NCBI GenBank assembly: GCA_963575745.1
Contig: CAUYUJ010016155.1
Coordinates: 127,501 to 191,500, forward strand
Direction of reading: 5' to 3'
DNA: 64,000 bases
DNA from: Prorocentrum cordatum
Taxonomy: Eukaryota; Sar; Dinophyceae; Prorocentrales; Prorocentraceae
Notes under the pieces: generated by a model
The model's database searches: none
Told to the model about the DNA's origin: nothing
Seen by the model: only the letters and a program-made list of their open reading frames with translations
Made by a program: the position numbers and the translations under genes
Shown here: piece after piece, positions 53,776 through 64,000 of the stretch
Position numbering within the stretch: position 1 is the stretch's first letter
Layout: each line of letters opens with the position of its first letter

Positions 53776-54024
53776 CAATGAGAAGGTCTGAGTATGAGTA
53801 ATTCTGAGTATGAGTAAGTCTGTGTATGAGGAACTCTGAGTAAAAGGAGGAGGAGAAGGAGGAAGTCTGAGTATGAGTAAGTCTGAGTATGAGTAGGTCT
53901 GGGTATGAGTAGGTCTGAGTATGAGTAAGTTAATGTGATCAGGTCTGAGTATGAGTGAGTCTGTGTATGAGTAAGTCTGTGTATGAGTAAGTCTGTGTAT
54001 GAGTGAATCTGAGTATGAGTGAGT
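53776..54024. repeat. 16-bp minisatellite (GTCTGAGTATGAGTAA)n
   Basis: About 13 degenerate units, interrupted by a short GGAGGAGAAGG stretch at 53836. Variants GTCTGTGTATGAG and GGTCTGGGTATGAG. Confidence 0.88.
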
Positions 54025-54166
54025 CTAAGTAGGAGGAGACGAGAAGAGGGGAGGAGGAGAAGAAGAAGGAGTAGGAGGCGTCCAAGTAATAACAAGAACC
54101 CCATCTTAGGATATGGGTAACAAAAAATAGAAAAATCATCCCCAGGCTATATTTTAACTATTTTGG

Positions 54167-54199
54167 AATATTCCTCCTGTAGAGGGACACGCCCGACTT
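54167..54199 (-). repeat. Hairpin motif copy
   Basis: On the minus strand AAGTCGGGCGTGTCCCTC, then TACAGGAGGAATATT. Inverted relative to the copy at 51814. Confidence 0.7.
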
Positions 54200-54345
54200 G
54201 AGACTGGCTTTGAGTGGATCCCTGACGGGGGCGGGGCAAGGGCGGGCCGCCCTCTTTGAGTGCAGAGGGCGTCCTGGAGGGGATCGGGGGCCTCCGAGAA
54301 GGCTTCCTGGAGGGCAATGGCGCTTCTGAGAGGCGGGGCGCCCTC

Positions 54346-54876
54346 TTAGAACACGACCCCCCTCGCCCCACCACCTTTTGCCTGCCGCCGATTCTCCGCC
54401 GTGTAGGTGAACTCCAGCTCCCAAGCCCATCCGAAGAGGTAGATGTGGCTGTACCGGTGCATCAGGTTTTGGACGCGGGACACGTTGAAGTTGGATCTGT
54501 TTCCGCCTGGCCTGACGTGAAAGTTCGTGGACCCTGAGAGTAGCTCTGTAGCCTTGGGGGAGCCCCAGTCGGGAGAATCATAGCCCTCCTCTGTCAGAGT
54601 GTCCACGCCGAAGCCGCAGTCCTTCAGATCCATCATGAGGGCCATCTGGCGGACACCGCTGCCGAAGTGACTGTTCATTCCCTTCGCACTGATTGCCAGC
54701 GCATACTTCTCTTGCGTGCCAGGGCTCAGCGTCTGCGCATGGCCTATGTGAGACGCGTATACTGATACTGACCCGCGAGACGTCCTGTCACGAGCTAACC
54801 CGAAAGGAGTTATGCATGTTGCTACTCTGGCGAAGCTCACGGCAATGAGGACACGAAACATGCAAAGGCGGGTCAT
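54346..54876 (-). CDS. Secreted-protein-like ORF (probable host exon)
   Basis: The minus-strand ATG at 54876 starts MTRLCMFRVLIAVSFARVA, a short basic start, hydrophobic core and small residues, as in a signal peptide. The mature part (SVSVYASHIGHAQTLSPGTQ, EKYALAISAKGMNSHFGSG, ALMMDLKDCGFGVDTLTEE, SHIYLFGWAWELEFTYTAEN) has balanced composition and codon use unlike the surrounding repeats. After RRQAKGG the frame turns low-complexity, with possible GC or GT donor sites at about 54385, so the exon may end there. A TGGCTCAAG (54949-54941) lies 65 bases upstream of the ATG. No family was recognised. Confidence 0.5.
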   Translation of the reverse strand: MTRLCMFRVLIAVSFARVATCITPFGLARDRTSRGSVSVYASHIGHAQTLSPGTQEKYALAISAKGMNSHFGSGVRQMALMMDLKDCGFGVDTLTEEGYDSPDWGSPKATELLSGSTNFHVRPGGNRSNFNVSRVQNLMHRYSHIYLFGWAWELEFTYTAENRRQAKGGGARGVVF

Positions 54877-55404
54877 GAGAGCACCGGCCCACCACAGTGA
54901 TCACACAGAATGTGCGTTAGTCGAATAGGTGCCAAGACGGCTTGAGCCACAAACATCAAAGAGGCAGGAAAGGACGGAGCTGAGCGCGAGCATTGGAAAA
55001 GCACTCGCGATCAACTGCGCCACGCAGCCCACTCGACAACTTCTTGGACAAACAATGCGGTACACGGTGTTTGCTCCGCAGTGCCATGCGCCTCATGCGG
55101 AAATGATGATCGCCCCCGGAGCAGGGGCACCGCCAGTTGCGCACTCGCGCGCGCGCATATTTCTGCCAGCCCCCATGAGGCCCTCGTAACCCTCGAGGTG
55201 TCCAGGACACCCTGGATCCGCTGGCCGGCGAGTAGCCCGTCTCATTCTGAACCTTGGACCTCATCGACGTCGAGGTGACGCGGGGGGGGGGGGGGGCTCG
55301 GACGGGGCAGACGCGGCGAACAAGTGGCTGGACACGCTGGCTGCACACTGCGCCTGCGGCGCACATGCGGGGCCCGCCCTGTTCTCGACCTGCCGTGCGG
55401 CGAG

Positions 55405-57112
55405 GAGGAGGAGGAGGAGGAGGAGGAGGAGGAGGAGGAGGAGGAGGAGGAGGAGGAGGAGGAGTGAGGATATGGCCCTGGCGAGGAGCGGCCCCCCTCG
55501 GGGCCCGAGCGGCCCAGGCCACGCCCCGTGAGGGCTCCGACCGCCTGCCGGGGCGAGGGAGCTCGCGCAGCTGGGGTGCGCAGGGCGGCCGTGCCAAAGG
55601 ACGACGGCCGAAGCATTGCGCTCTGCAAAGCCTCGAAGACGCCAACACTCCGAAGCGGATCTCTGCCGCGCCAAGCCTGCACCCAGGATCGGTGCCTGTG
55701 CGATGCTCGCTGGGCCCGGAGGGCAAATCCACCGATGCTGTGCCCAGGATTCGCCCGCCCAAGACCAGCGCCAGCGCACTTACGGCCCCTGGAGCTGCAG
55801 ACATGCGACTTCACGACGTTCTCGAGAAGCGGGCCCCTAGATCTCTCGACCACATCCCAAGGACTGTTTTTTCACAGCGGGCTACTTGATTAGGGGCCCG
55901 AGAGGACCAAAGGAGAAGGACCCAAGGAGATGGAGGACCCAAGGAGGCCCCAAGGAGAAGGAGGAGCCGAGGACGAGGAGGATAACGAGAGGGAGGAGGA
56001 GGAGGAGGAGGAGGAGGAGGAGGAGGAGGAGGAGGAGGAGAAGGAGGATGACGACGAGGAGGAGGAGGAAGAGGAGGCGAATGATAATCAGGAGGGAGAC
56101 TGGAGACTGTAAAAAGACTGTGTCTTCCCAACAAACAGATCAAAGAACGGTCAGATGACCACGTCGGCCGTGACTCGCTGCCCACCTGGGACGGCTTGGT
56201 GCGTAGAGTGGCAGGGCCCCCTGAAGCCTTCACCGTTATTTCGGGTTCCTCGGCCAGGAAGACCACTACCAACCCTGCCGAATCGAGTGGCATGCGCAAT
56301 TAGACTGTACGAATACGACCAGCCCAGGGCGGGTGGACACAGGATCCTATGGGGTTTCAAGGCCACGCGACCCCACCTCCCGACCAAGTGCGCAATCCCC
56401 ATGCTTGGTACCTATCTCCAGAACGCGGGCGCAGCTAAGGCGCCACATGCAGACAAGCAAACCGCTTGCCGCTGGTTGCGAAGATCGGGCCCGGCTGCTT
56501 CTCTTGTTGGGCCTGTTTTACACCACCACCACCACCACCATAAGTTGGATGGGGGGAAGGAGGAGGAGGAGGAGGAGGAGGAGGAGGAGGAGGAGGAGGA
56601 GGAGAAGGAGGAGGAGGAGGAGGAGGAGGAGGAGGAGGAGGAGGAGGAGGAGGAGGACCCCCTCCCCCTCCAGCTTATTGTGGTGGTGGTGGTGGAAAAC
56701 AGGCCCATCATCTCTCCTTGCCTGCTGCAGCGGGTCATCCCCGATAGTGTGCCCTGCACGTGAGGCCTGAGCACCAGGATGCGGTACCCAGTGCCCTCGC
56801 GTGGAGCGATGGGGGGGAGGAGGAGGAGGAGGAGGGAGGAGGAGGAGGAGGAGGAGGAGGAGGAGGAGAAGGAGGAGAAGGAGGAGGAGGAGGAGGAGGA
56901 GGAGGAAGAAGAAGAGGGGGAGGAGGAGAAGGAGGAGGAGGAGGGGGACGAGGAGGAGGAGGAGGAGGAGGCATGACCAGGCACGAGAAAGAGACGAGGG
57001 CAGGCGGCCACCAGCACGAGACAAAACGAGGGCAAGATCATCCGCTCCCGTTCCCCGCGCCACGTACAACGTGGACAGGAGGAGGAGGAGGAGGAGGAGG
57101 AGGAGGAGGAGG
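55405..57112. repeat. Five (GGA)n runs across 1.7 kb
   Basis: Runs at 55405-55463, 55994-56060, 56557-56656, 56817-56972 and 57079-57112, all purine-rich on the + strand. They produce long Glu-, Arg/Arg- or Gly-rich frames, and Ser/Leu/Pro-rich antisense frames, that I do not treat as genes. The sequence between them shows no supported gene. Confidence 0.9.
56509..56706. mobile_element. Foldback unit enclosing a (GGA)n tract
   Basis: Left arm from GGGCCTGTTTTACACCACC (56509 to about 56553) and right arm to GGTGGAAAACAGGCCC (56662-56706) are inverted repeats of about 45 bases with few mismatches, including a CAC/GTG triplet run in each. The 100-base (GGA)n lies between them. Confidence 0.7.
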
Positions 57113-57284
57113 ACTAGTGTAAACCCACGAGTCATCAGCGATGTTGGAATAAACCCTCTCTCCAAGCTCTCTCTTCCTAGGCCACATACAGCGGGGCATC
57201 TCCACTGAGGGAACTGCCCCGTTGGAAGACAACCGCTTGAAGATCCGAAAACATGCCAAAACATTGTTTTCGGGATTATAACGC

Positions 57285-57815
57285 CACGGATCAACTTGAG
57301 TGTTGCGTCTTAACGAGCCTGAATCGTACCAGAACGCCTTTCCGGGGACTTCAACACCGCGAATCAATGGAGCTGCTGCACCCTCATAATCCTGAACCGT
57401 TCCAGAACACCATTTCTGGCACGCTGATCATGGGAATACGTACAACGCTTGCAAATCTGAAAAAAAATGCGCACGGCGCTAAGACGAGAACACCATTTTG
57501 ACAAAAAATCGCCCTCAATCGGTAAAACTCTTGCAAATGTTCAAGGAGAACGCGCGCGGCACTGAGGCGAGAGCCACATATTGAACACCAGTCGCCCTCA
57601 ATCCGCGAAACTCTTGCACATGTTTAAAACGAATGCGCGCGGCGCTAGGGCGAGCGCCGCATTTTGAAACCCACCCGCCCTCCATATGCGAAAAGGCTGC
57701 CATTCTTTAGTTTCAAGGTCACACTTGGTGAGGAAGTCTCAACCGAAACGCCCGGCCCGCCCTAAAAAATAGCCTCGGTGTGCGATATGGACTAATTATT
57801 CACCAGAAAAAGAAA
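57285..57815. repeat. Dispersed repeat with 80-bp tandem units (copy 2)
   Basis: Direct copy of 50215-50910: GCGAATCAATGGAGC, ACGCTGATCATGGGA, three tandem units at 57440-57690, and the shared tail (AAACGCCCGGCCCGCC). About 80% alike by eye, with fewer tandem units. Confidence 0.83.
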
Positions 57816-58660
57816 TGAAGGACCCCCGACGTCGTAAACTTTCCATGGTTATGGAACGCACAGCTCGGCTGACCATCCTGAGGTCGTTTTGCGGCGGCCC
57901 CAGGACCCAGCCCGGTATATGGCCCGGGAAACCGAAAAATGCAAAGCACACCAAGAACCGTTCTTCACATGTTTTCACGAAGCGAGGTGGTCTGGCCTCG
58001 GGGTGTATAGTTACTCCCCGAATATATCCTGGAGTGCGCTCTGGCCAGACCTCCGAAGAGGCACCCGGCCGCGGCCACGAGCGCGCCCCAGGAACGCTGT
58101 AATTTCGCCCAGGGAAGCTCGATCCCCGACCCAAGTGCACGAACGGCAAACATATCCGCATCCATGCCTTCGCGGCGTAGATTCCAGCATACATTTTGCG
58201 CGGGGCATCCGCGAAAAAACGCCCCGCATCCGCGGGGTCGCGGCCCGGGGGCCCGGCCCGCGAAGTCGGGGACACGGGCACGCTTTCGCCCGCGAACCCG
58301 AGGCACGCGCGCAGACAAAAGGGGGGCCAATGAGCGTCTTTTAGAAAAACAAACCGGCATGAGCATAATCTTTCGGGGTTCAGCGCGGACTTCTGCGATC
58401 AGCGCTGGGCCCCCTTCCCTGGCGCGCGGAGCCCACCGGAAGGCTCAACGCCAATCCATGAAATCCGCTGAGAATTCCTGACAGACGCTTCCGCGCCGCC
58501 AGGGGCCACCCAGGGCCGCCGGAGGCCGCCGACCCCGAGAGCCGAGGTCGCGAAAAACTGCAACACGGCGGCACAATCACTACCGACCCCCCAGGCCCCA
58601 TCTTTCTACGGCACTTATCGGGCAAGATCGATCAGCTGGGAAATATAGCGGCACGCGGCC
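57816..58660. other. No gene seen
   Basis: Mixed then GC-rich sequence with local palindromes (GCCCGGGGGCCCGGC-like, about 58235). Open frames lack any recognisable motif. Confidence 0.5.
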
Positions 58661-58688
58661 ACATGCATGATCACCGTCATCCCCAGCA

Positions 58689-58719
58689 TCATCACCACCG
58701 CCACCACCACCACGATCAG

Positions 58720-58784
<65 letters not shown>

Positions 58785-58995
58785 CCATCATCATCATCAT
58801 CCTATTCATCAGCAGCAGCACCACCATCAGCATCAGCATCAGCAGCATCATCATCGTCATCAGTACCATCAGCATCATCAGCCTCATCGTCATCCGTAGT
58901 ATCACCAACAGCGCCTTCGTCGTCACCATCGTCATCGCCATGATAATCATCACCATCTTCATCATCGTCATCAACCATCATCATCATCACGATCA
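58689..58995. repeat. (CAT)n/(CAC)n trinucleotide microsatellite
   Basis: Pure ATC runs at about 58713-58780 and mixed CAT/CAG/CAC to 58995. Long His- or Ile-rich frames here are repeat artefacts. Confidence 0.95.
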
Positions 58996-59005
58996 TCACC
59001 GTCGC

Positions 59006-59421
59006 AGCCCTAGCACGGGGTCGCTGGGCGGAGGCCGCGGCCGACGCGCGCAGGCGGGGCCCAGAACTGCAAGGCCCCGGCGCGCGCGCGCGCGGGCCGA
59101 GCGGCGCCGCCCAGAGGAAGAGGATCCTCTGCGCGCCGAAGGGCACGAACAACGCCGCTGACCTCGGACGAGGAACGAGAGGCAGAGGGCAGAGAGAGGG
59201 CGGGGGCCGAAGCAGCTGCAGAAGACTCAGACGACCACGACGCGCACGAACAGAAAGAATAAGAAACGGCATTCCCCCGCGCCGCACTAGCGAGAAGTCG
59301 CTGGGCGGGGGCCGCGGCCGGCGCGCGCGGGCGGGGCCCGAGAGGGCCAGGCCCTGGCGCGCGCGCGCGGGCCGCGCGGCGCCGCTCAGAGGAGGCGGAC
59401 CCTCGTGCGCGCCGACGGGCG
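59006..59421. repeat. Two direct repeats of about 145 bp, 273 bp apart
   Basis: Copies at 59006-59149 and 59279-59421 share GTCGCTGGGCGG.GGCCGCGGCC, GCGGGGCCC.GA and GCGCGCGCGCGGGCC, then GCGGCGCCGC.CAGAGGA. They lie downstream (minus sense) of the recombinase remnant at 59.7-60.6 kb. Confidence 0.75.
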
Positions 59422-59510
59422 CGATCAGCCACGCCCACGCTCAAAGCCATTGCGCAGTGACAAGGCTCTGGCGGACGGTCGACGGTTGCATGGCCCACGC
59501 AGAAGCGCCC

Positions 59511-59511
<1 letters not shown>

Positions 59512-59555
<44 letters not shown>

Positions 59556-59690
59556 TATATACATATATATATATATGTACACGTATATACATCTATATAT
59601 ATATATACATATATCTATATATAAATCAATATATATATATATACAAACATACACATATGTATATATATATGTACATATATAAGAAAAAAC
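59512..59690. repeat. (TA)n microsatellite
   Basis: TATATA with TACATA and GTACACG variants. Interrupts the reading beyond the recombinase C-terminus. Confidence 0.96.
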
Positions 59691-60560
59691 TCCAGTTGCG
59701 GCAGAATACGCAAGTACGACCGACGAGGCGGCGGCAGCCCGGAGATTGCGCTCAGCGCTGGAGGCCCGCCGCCAAAGGCCACGCCAGAAGGGGCGTCTTC
59801 TGCGGCCACGTAGAAGTCGGTCGCCCCAGAACCTCGAAGAGAAGCAGGCGCGAGACTCAGCCCAGAGGCCGCGCTGGACAACGAGCGCCCAAAGCCGAAA
59901 CCACATGGTTCCACCGAGCACGGAAGCCGCTCTGCCCGAAGGGCGATAGCGGATCGGTGGAACGCACATGCTGGGAGAGAAATTCCAGGAGCCTCAGCGT
60001 CGCCTTGTCAGAACGCGCTGCGCGGGGCACGCGCGGCGGGTCTTCGGCGCCCCCATGGAAAGGAAGGCATCTCCGGTCGCCAGGTAGCGACACATCACAA
60101 CGGCGCGCGACCAGGAGCTCGCCATGCGCGGCGAAGGAACACAATGAAACCCAGCAGCAACAGGGCCGCCATGAAGGGCCAGTCCCACCGGAGGCCGAGG
60201 ACAACAGTGACCCGAAGCAGGGCGCGGGGCAGAGGAGGGCGGAGCGTGGGGGGCTCAGCCAGCCCCCACCGCTGAGCCACATCCCAAGCTCCTGCGAGAA
60301 AGGCGCGCGCCGGAGGGGGCGCGCGGCTCGGAGCCCCAAAATGGAGCGCCCCAACATGTGACGCGGAGGCCCTGCATCGCGAGGGCAGACGCCGAAGCTG
60401 GCGAGGATGCGCGAAAGCATAAACCCGCCGCGGCACAGCGCGGCGGGGGCGACGCGCGAATGCTCCACGAGCCAAAGCTCAAAAGCGTCGACCGATTTGG
60501 ACTGACGCTCAAGGCACGGAGAAGCGAGATGCGAATCGCGCACTAGGGGGGCGCGAGGGG
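59691..60560 (-). pseudogene. Tyrosine recombinase remnant
   Basis: The minus-strand reading [76 protein letters not shown] and [18 protein letters not shown] follows the dinoflagellate DIRS-type recombinase. The box I Arg (R-P-G-E-L-L in relatives) is His-preceded A-H-G-E-L-L, so it is lost. In another frame, [20 protein letters not shown] (about 59730) may be the G-R-W...Y segment. The His-x-x-Arg box is not found. Confidence 0.55.
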
Positions 60561-63500
60561 CACGAGGTCGGGCAAAACTAAGCCCCCGGCTCGCCCCGCG
60601 GCAGGGCTGGCCGCCGAAGCGGGGGCGCCGGCGGCGGCAGGCGCGGCCGCTGCAGGAGCCGCGCAGACGCCGCGCGCGCACCGCAGGACCAGCCCATTCC
60701 GCGCAGCGGCGCGGTGCCTCACTGCAGCGCGGTTCTGCGAGACCAGCTCGGCCCGCTCGCGCCTGGACGCGAAGCGCGGGGAAAGCCGCGCCTCGCGACC
60801 GTCGAACTCGATGCCCGAGTCGACGGCGAGGTCCCCCCGCGCGGCGGCGACAAGAACCTGGGCGTCGAGGGCGACGCGGCGCGCCGAGGCTTCCACCTCC
60901 GACGGCAGCGCGCCCCCCGCCTCGAGACCCCAGTCGAAGGGGTCGCGGACACCACCAGGCCAAATGAGCGCCGCACTCTCCTGCGACGCCTCACGGCGCC
61001 GGGCCGCGGGGAGCAACCTCGCGGGCGACGCCGCCGAGAATGCGCGCGCGAACGCGCGACGCATCTCGGGGGGGCCCCCCGTGGCGACCCGAATCCAAGA
61101 CAGGGAACGAGTCCCCGCCAAGGCTGGCGCGCCACATGGCGTCGAGCACGGCGGCCAGAGCCGCGGCCCGTCGGCGCCGAGTCACATTGCGACCCAAGCC
61201 CACTCCCTGAATGCCTCATCCCTCACCGGGCCAATCTGGGCAACGGCGCCAATTGCGAGCAGCTCGTCGGGGCTCTCCACGGGGCACGCGCCGCCCGCGC
61301 AGAACAAACGGCGGCGCTGCCGCAGAGCGTGCCAGAGGCGCAGCAGCGGCGAGGAGGGGCTGGCGGCCTCGTCGGGCCCCGCTGGCGCGAGCCGACGGAG
61401 CCACGACAAGGCGCCCTGAAACGTCGCCCCAGCCCGGCAACCAGTGGACGACTGTCAGGGGCTCGCCAGCCACCTCCAGGCGCCACCCGAGCGCGTCGCT
61501 CGCGCCCTGCGGCAGCGTCGACTCTGCGGTCGGACAGACCGCCGACCGCGCGAGCAGCGTGAGCTTCAGCCGCCGGAGACATCAGGGGGCGCGCTCAGCC
61601 AGGCGACGCCGACGCTGGCGACAGATCAGAAGCTCAGCGAACAATACTTCCGCCGCGGCGGATGAGGAAGCACTAGCACCCCCTCCAACAGCACGCCCTT
61701 CTCCCTGCGGGGACACCTTGCAGCATCAGCCGGCGAGAGGGAGGCGACCCCTCAGTCCCTGGGACGGGGGAGCCACCACTTCGAGCGGAGGGGCTCGCGA
61801 CCGAGAGCTCCGAGCGAAGGCCGAGGCGGCGGCGCTCGCCGGCTCGTCCCTGGCCCTCGCGGCGGGCAGCCTTCCTCCCCGCCCGAGTCGGTGGAGGCGA
61901 TCCGCCTCTCCCCGATGCCCTTCTAGCTTCTAGCACCCGCCTCTGGGCTTCCAAGAGGGCAGAGATCATGGGGGGCGCCCCTGGCGGACGCTCCAGGGGC
62001 GGGGGCCCACCCCTGCCGAGTGGGCCCCGCGACACGCTGCGGGGCCGCGGAGACTGGCTCGCGCCCTGGGACTTGACGAGAGCCACTCTGGGATCAGAGG
62101 TTCGCGCGAAGCTAGGCCGATCTCCCTCGCGGTTCGCCGCGCGGCCCCCGGCGCCCACGCGGTTCCGCGCCCCGCCAGCCGCGGCGCGCTGAGCAGGAGG
62201 GCCGAAGCTAGGGCGGCGACTGGGCAGCGGCGCCGCTGCGGAGCCAGAGCCATCGCCCGAGGGCCACCCCGCCCGCGGAATCCCGGAGCGCAGCTGGGAC
62301 CCCTGGGACCACGTGGCAGAGAGTCCGCCGCGGGCCGGGCCCGCGGCCGCAAACGCCAGGCCGGAACCGGTCGGGGCCCCCGCGGCTGGACGGGACTTGG
62401 CACGGATGCCCAAATCAGCAGAGCGCCACGAGCGCTCGCGGGAGGGGGTCCTGGGGGCGCCCCAGGAGCGGCCCCAGGCGGCGGGCCCGGAGGCGCGCGG
62501 GATCCCGGAGGTCCGCCGCCTCTCCCGCTGGCCGCAGCGGCAGCGCCAGGCCGCGCGCGGCCCGCTCAACCCCGCTGGGCGGCCCGCTTGCGAGCGCGGC
62601 GACCGCGGCCCGCGCCGGAACCCGCCCCCGGCGCGTGTCCCCCACGGTAGGGGCGGTCCTCCACCGCCTCCCCCCGCGGGCCCGCCGCTGGTCCTGCCGC
62701 GCGAAGCTGGCGGCGGGATCGTCGCCGCCGAGCACCCCGCGCCCGCGGGGGCCCGCGGCCTCCGCGTCGGCCAGCCGGCGACCGAGGGCCGACGCAGGCG
62801 CGTCTGGGCCGGCGCGCGCGGCGCGGCCCGCCAGGCCCGCGCGGCGCACGACCTCGGCGTCGCGGAGCACAGCACGCATCAGCTGGCGGTGATGGCGGCC
62901 GATCTGGACCGGCGCAGCGCGCTTCAGCCCGCGCGCTTCGCCGCAGCCTCTATCAGCCGCGGCATCGCCATGCCATCGACGATCCTGCTGGCCAGGGCGA
63001 CCCGCGAGGCAGCGCGGGGGGCCCTACCCCGCGGGGCGGCGGAAGGTGCGAGGCTGCTGACCACCGCGGCTCGCGCCGCGCGGATCGCGACCAGCTCCAC
63101 GCGCCCTCGCTCGGCCACCTGCGCATGAGCTCCGCGGGGCCCGCAGCTGCCAACGCGCAGTCCGCGGAGCCAATGCCCCGAGCGACATCCGGCGAGTCAG
63201 GAAGCGCCTGCCGCAGGCGAAGCTCATCCTCGGCCGCGAGCAACGTCTCGCTGAGGGCCGCCAGCACAAAGGCGCGGCAGGCGGTCGCTCGACCGCGGGC
63301 CCCCTCGCCCTGAGCATCGGCCTTGGACAGCGCGCTCGCGGCCGTTCCAGAGGCGCTGCAGGCCGCGTCGCTGGGCTCCGCGGCCGCCCAGCAAGCCCGC
63401 GCCAGCTTGGACTCGGCGTCGCAGCAGGGCCCGCCAGCGGCACGCCCGCCCCCCCGACGGATCGGAGGCCCCACCCCCGACGGGAGCCTGATCGGGGCGG

Positions 63501-63760
63501 CGGGACACCGAGGCCTTGCGGCAAACGGCCTCGACGACGGGCCGAGGCGCGTCCACGGCCACGCCCAGGAAGGCGGCCGCAGTCTGCAGCCGCGCGGCGC
63601 TCGCGAAACGACGCGGCGCTACGAAGAGGCGCCCCGAGGGCGCCAGAGTCGAGCCCCGAGGGCTCGGACGCTCGTCCGCAGAGGGCGGAGGCGGACTTGC
63701 GCCGGGACCCGAAGGTCGGGAAAGCTCCGCCGAAGACGCGGGAAAGGTTTCAGGGGCAGC
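60561..63760 (-). pseudogene. Upstream coding remnants of the tyrosine-recombinase element
   Basis: Several minus-strand frames carry protein-like stretches in one direction: ASARRVALDAQVLVAAARGD and IEFDGREARLSPRFASRR (about 60870-60770), LLRLWHALRQRRRLFCAGG (about 61340), ISALLEAQRRVLEARRASG (about 61960), AFVLAALSETLLAAEDELRL (about 63260), and RRFASAARLQTAAAFLGVAV (about 63600). No RT or RNase H motif is identifiable, so this may be Gag-like sequence with pol deleted. Very GC-rich sequence keeps most frames open, so confidence is low. Bases 63761-64000 show nothing further. Confidence 0.3.
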
Positions 63761-64000
63761 CTCCAACCTCGCGCTCCCGTCGGAGCCGTCCCCGGCAGGA
63801 CCGCGCTGACCGCACGGCGCGCTGGGCGGCCCCCGCGAGAGCACGGCGGCGGCCGAGGCCGCAGGCCGCGGGGGGCCACGGGAGCCGAGGACGGACCAGG
63901 CTCCGCGTGGCCATCGGCAGGGGCGGCCACCCCCGCACCCGACAGGGGCGAGGCCGCGGGCCCTGGGGGGCCCCGCCCCCAGGCCTTCGAGCCAAGCACA

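Noticed and set aside
55254-57294. Glu-, Arg- and Gly-rich frames and their Ser/Leu/Pro antisense
   Set aside because: Driven by (GGA)n runs; no conserved segment outside the repeat.

Overview
The window looks like nuclear DNA of a dinoflagellate. This is inferred from content: very GC-rich sequence, no compact gene order, long microsatellites, many short tandem repeats and foldbacks, and decayed retroelements carrying domain combinations that I associate with dinoflagellate genomes (a methyltransferase-like domain fused to retroelement polyproteins, and LINEs ending in RNase H plus a Cys/His zinc motif). The species cannot be named from the sequence; a GC-rich genus such as Prorocentrum would fit. 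There is no rRNA gene, no convincing tRNA gene, no CRISPR array and no operon.

Layout. 1-3172 (+) is a decayed DIRS-like element (methyltransferase-like domain, reverse transcriptase YxDD region, RNase H, tyrosine recombinase), followed by an unrecognised broken ORF (3194-4017). 4.4-6.5 kb is repeats. 6950-19490 (-) is one Ty1/copia-like element split in two. Its 5' part (methyltransferase-like domain and a Cys/His domain) lies at 18.76-19.49 kb, and its integrase, reverse transcriptase and RNase H lie at 6.95-11.53 kb. Between them sits a 7.2-kb tyrosine-recombinase retrotransposon, 11533-18736 (-), with Ngaro-type split direct repeats (A1 - ORFs - B1 A2 B2). 21.7-25.9 kb (-) is a Ty3/gypsy-like element with Gag, zinc knuckle, retropepsin and a dUTPase-like domain. 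26.7-31 kb is mostly microsatellite. 31.4-37.0 kb (+) holds the best host-gene candidates, several exon-like blocks of multi-pass membrane protein, interrupted by repeats and a 100-base assembly gap. 37.6-38.6 kb (+) is the 3' end of a LINE. 40.3-40.7 kb holds two adjacent foldback elements. 42.4-50.2 kb (-) is a long decayed LINE (coiled-coil ORF1-like, APE endonuclease, RT, zinc motif, RNase H), itself interrupted by a 1-kb element built around a 73-bp tandem repeat whose inverted partner lies at 31.8-32.85 kb. 50.2-59.7 kb is repeats with one secreted-protein-like ORF (54346-54876, -). 59.7-63.8 kb (-) is another decayed tyrosine-recombinase element.

How the parts relate. Almost everything recognisable is retrotransposon, and almost all of it is broken by frameshifts, stops or later insertions. 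The nesting gives a relative chronology: copia-like element first, Ngaro-like element into it, and a 108-bp foldback between its integrase and RT; the LINE first, then the 73-bp-repeat element into it. A short hairpin motif (core CTGTCCCTCTACAGG) recurs at five places and may mark the ends of a small non-autonomous family.

Domain calls are from motif recognition by eye, without database searches. Boundaries of decayed elements are approximate to tens of bases unless a repeat edge fixes them.
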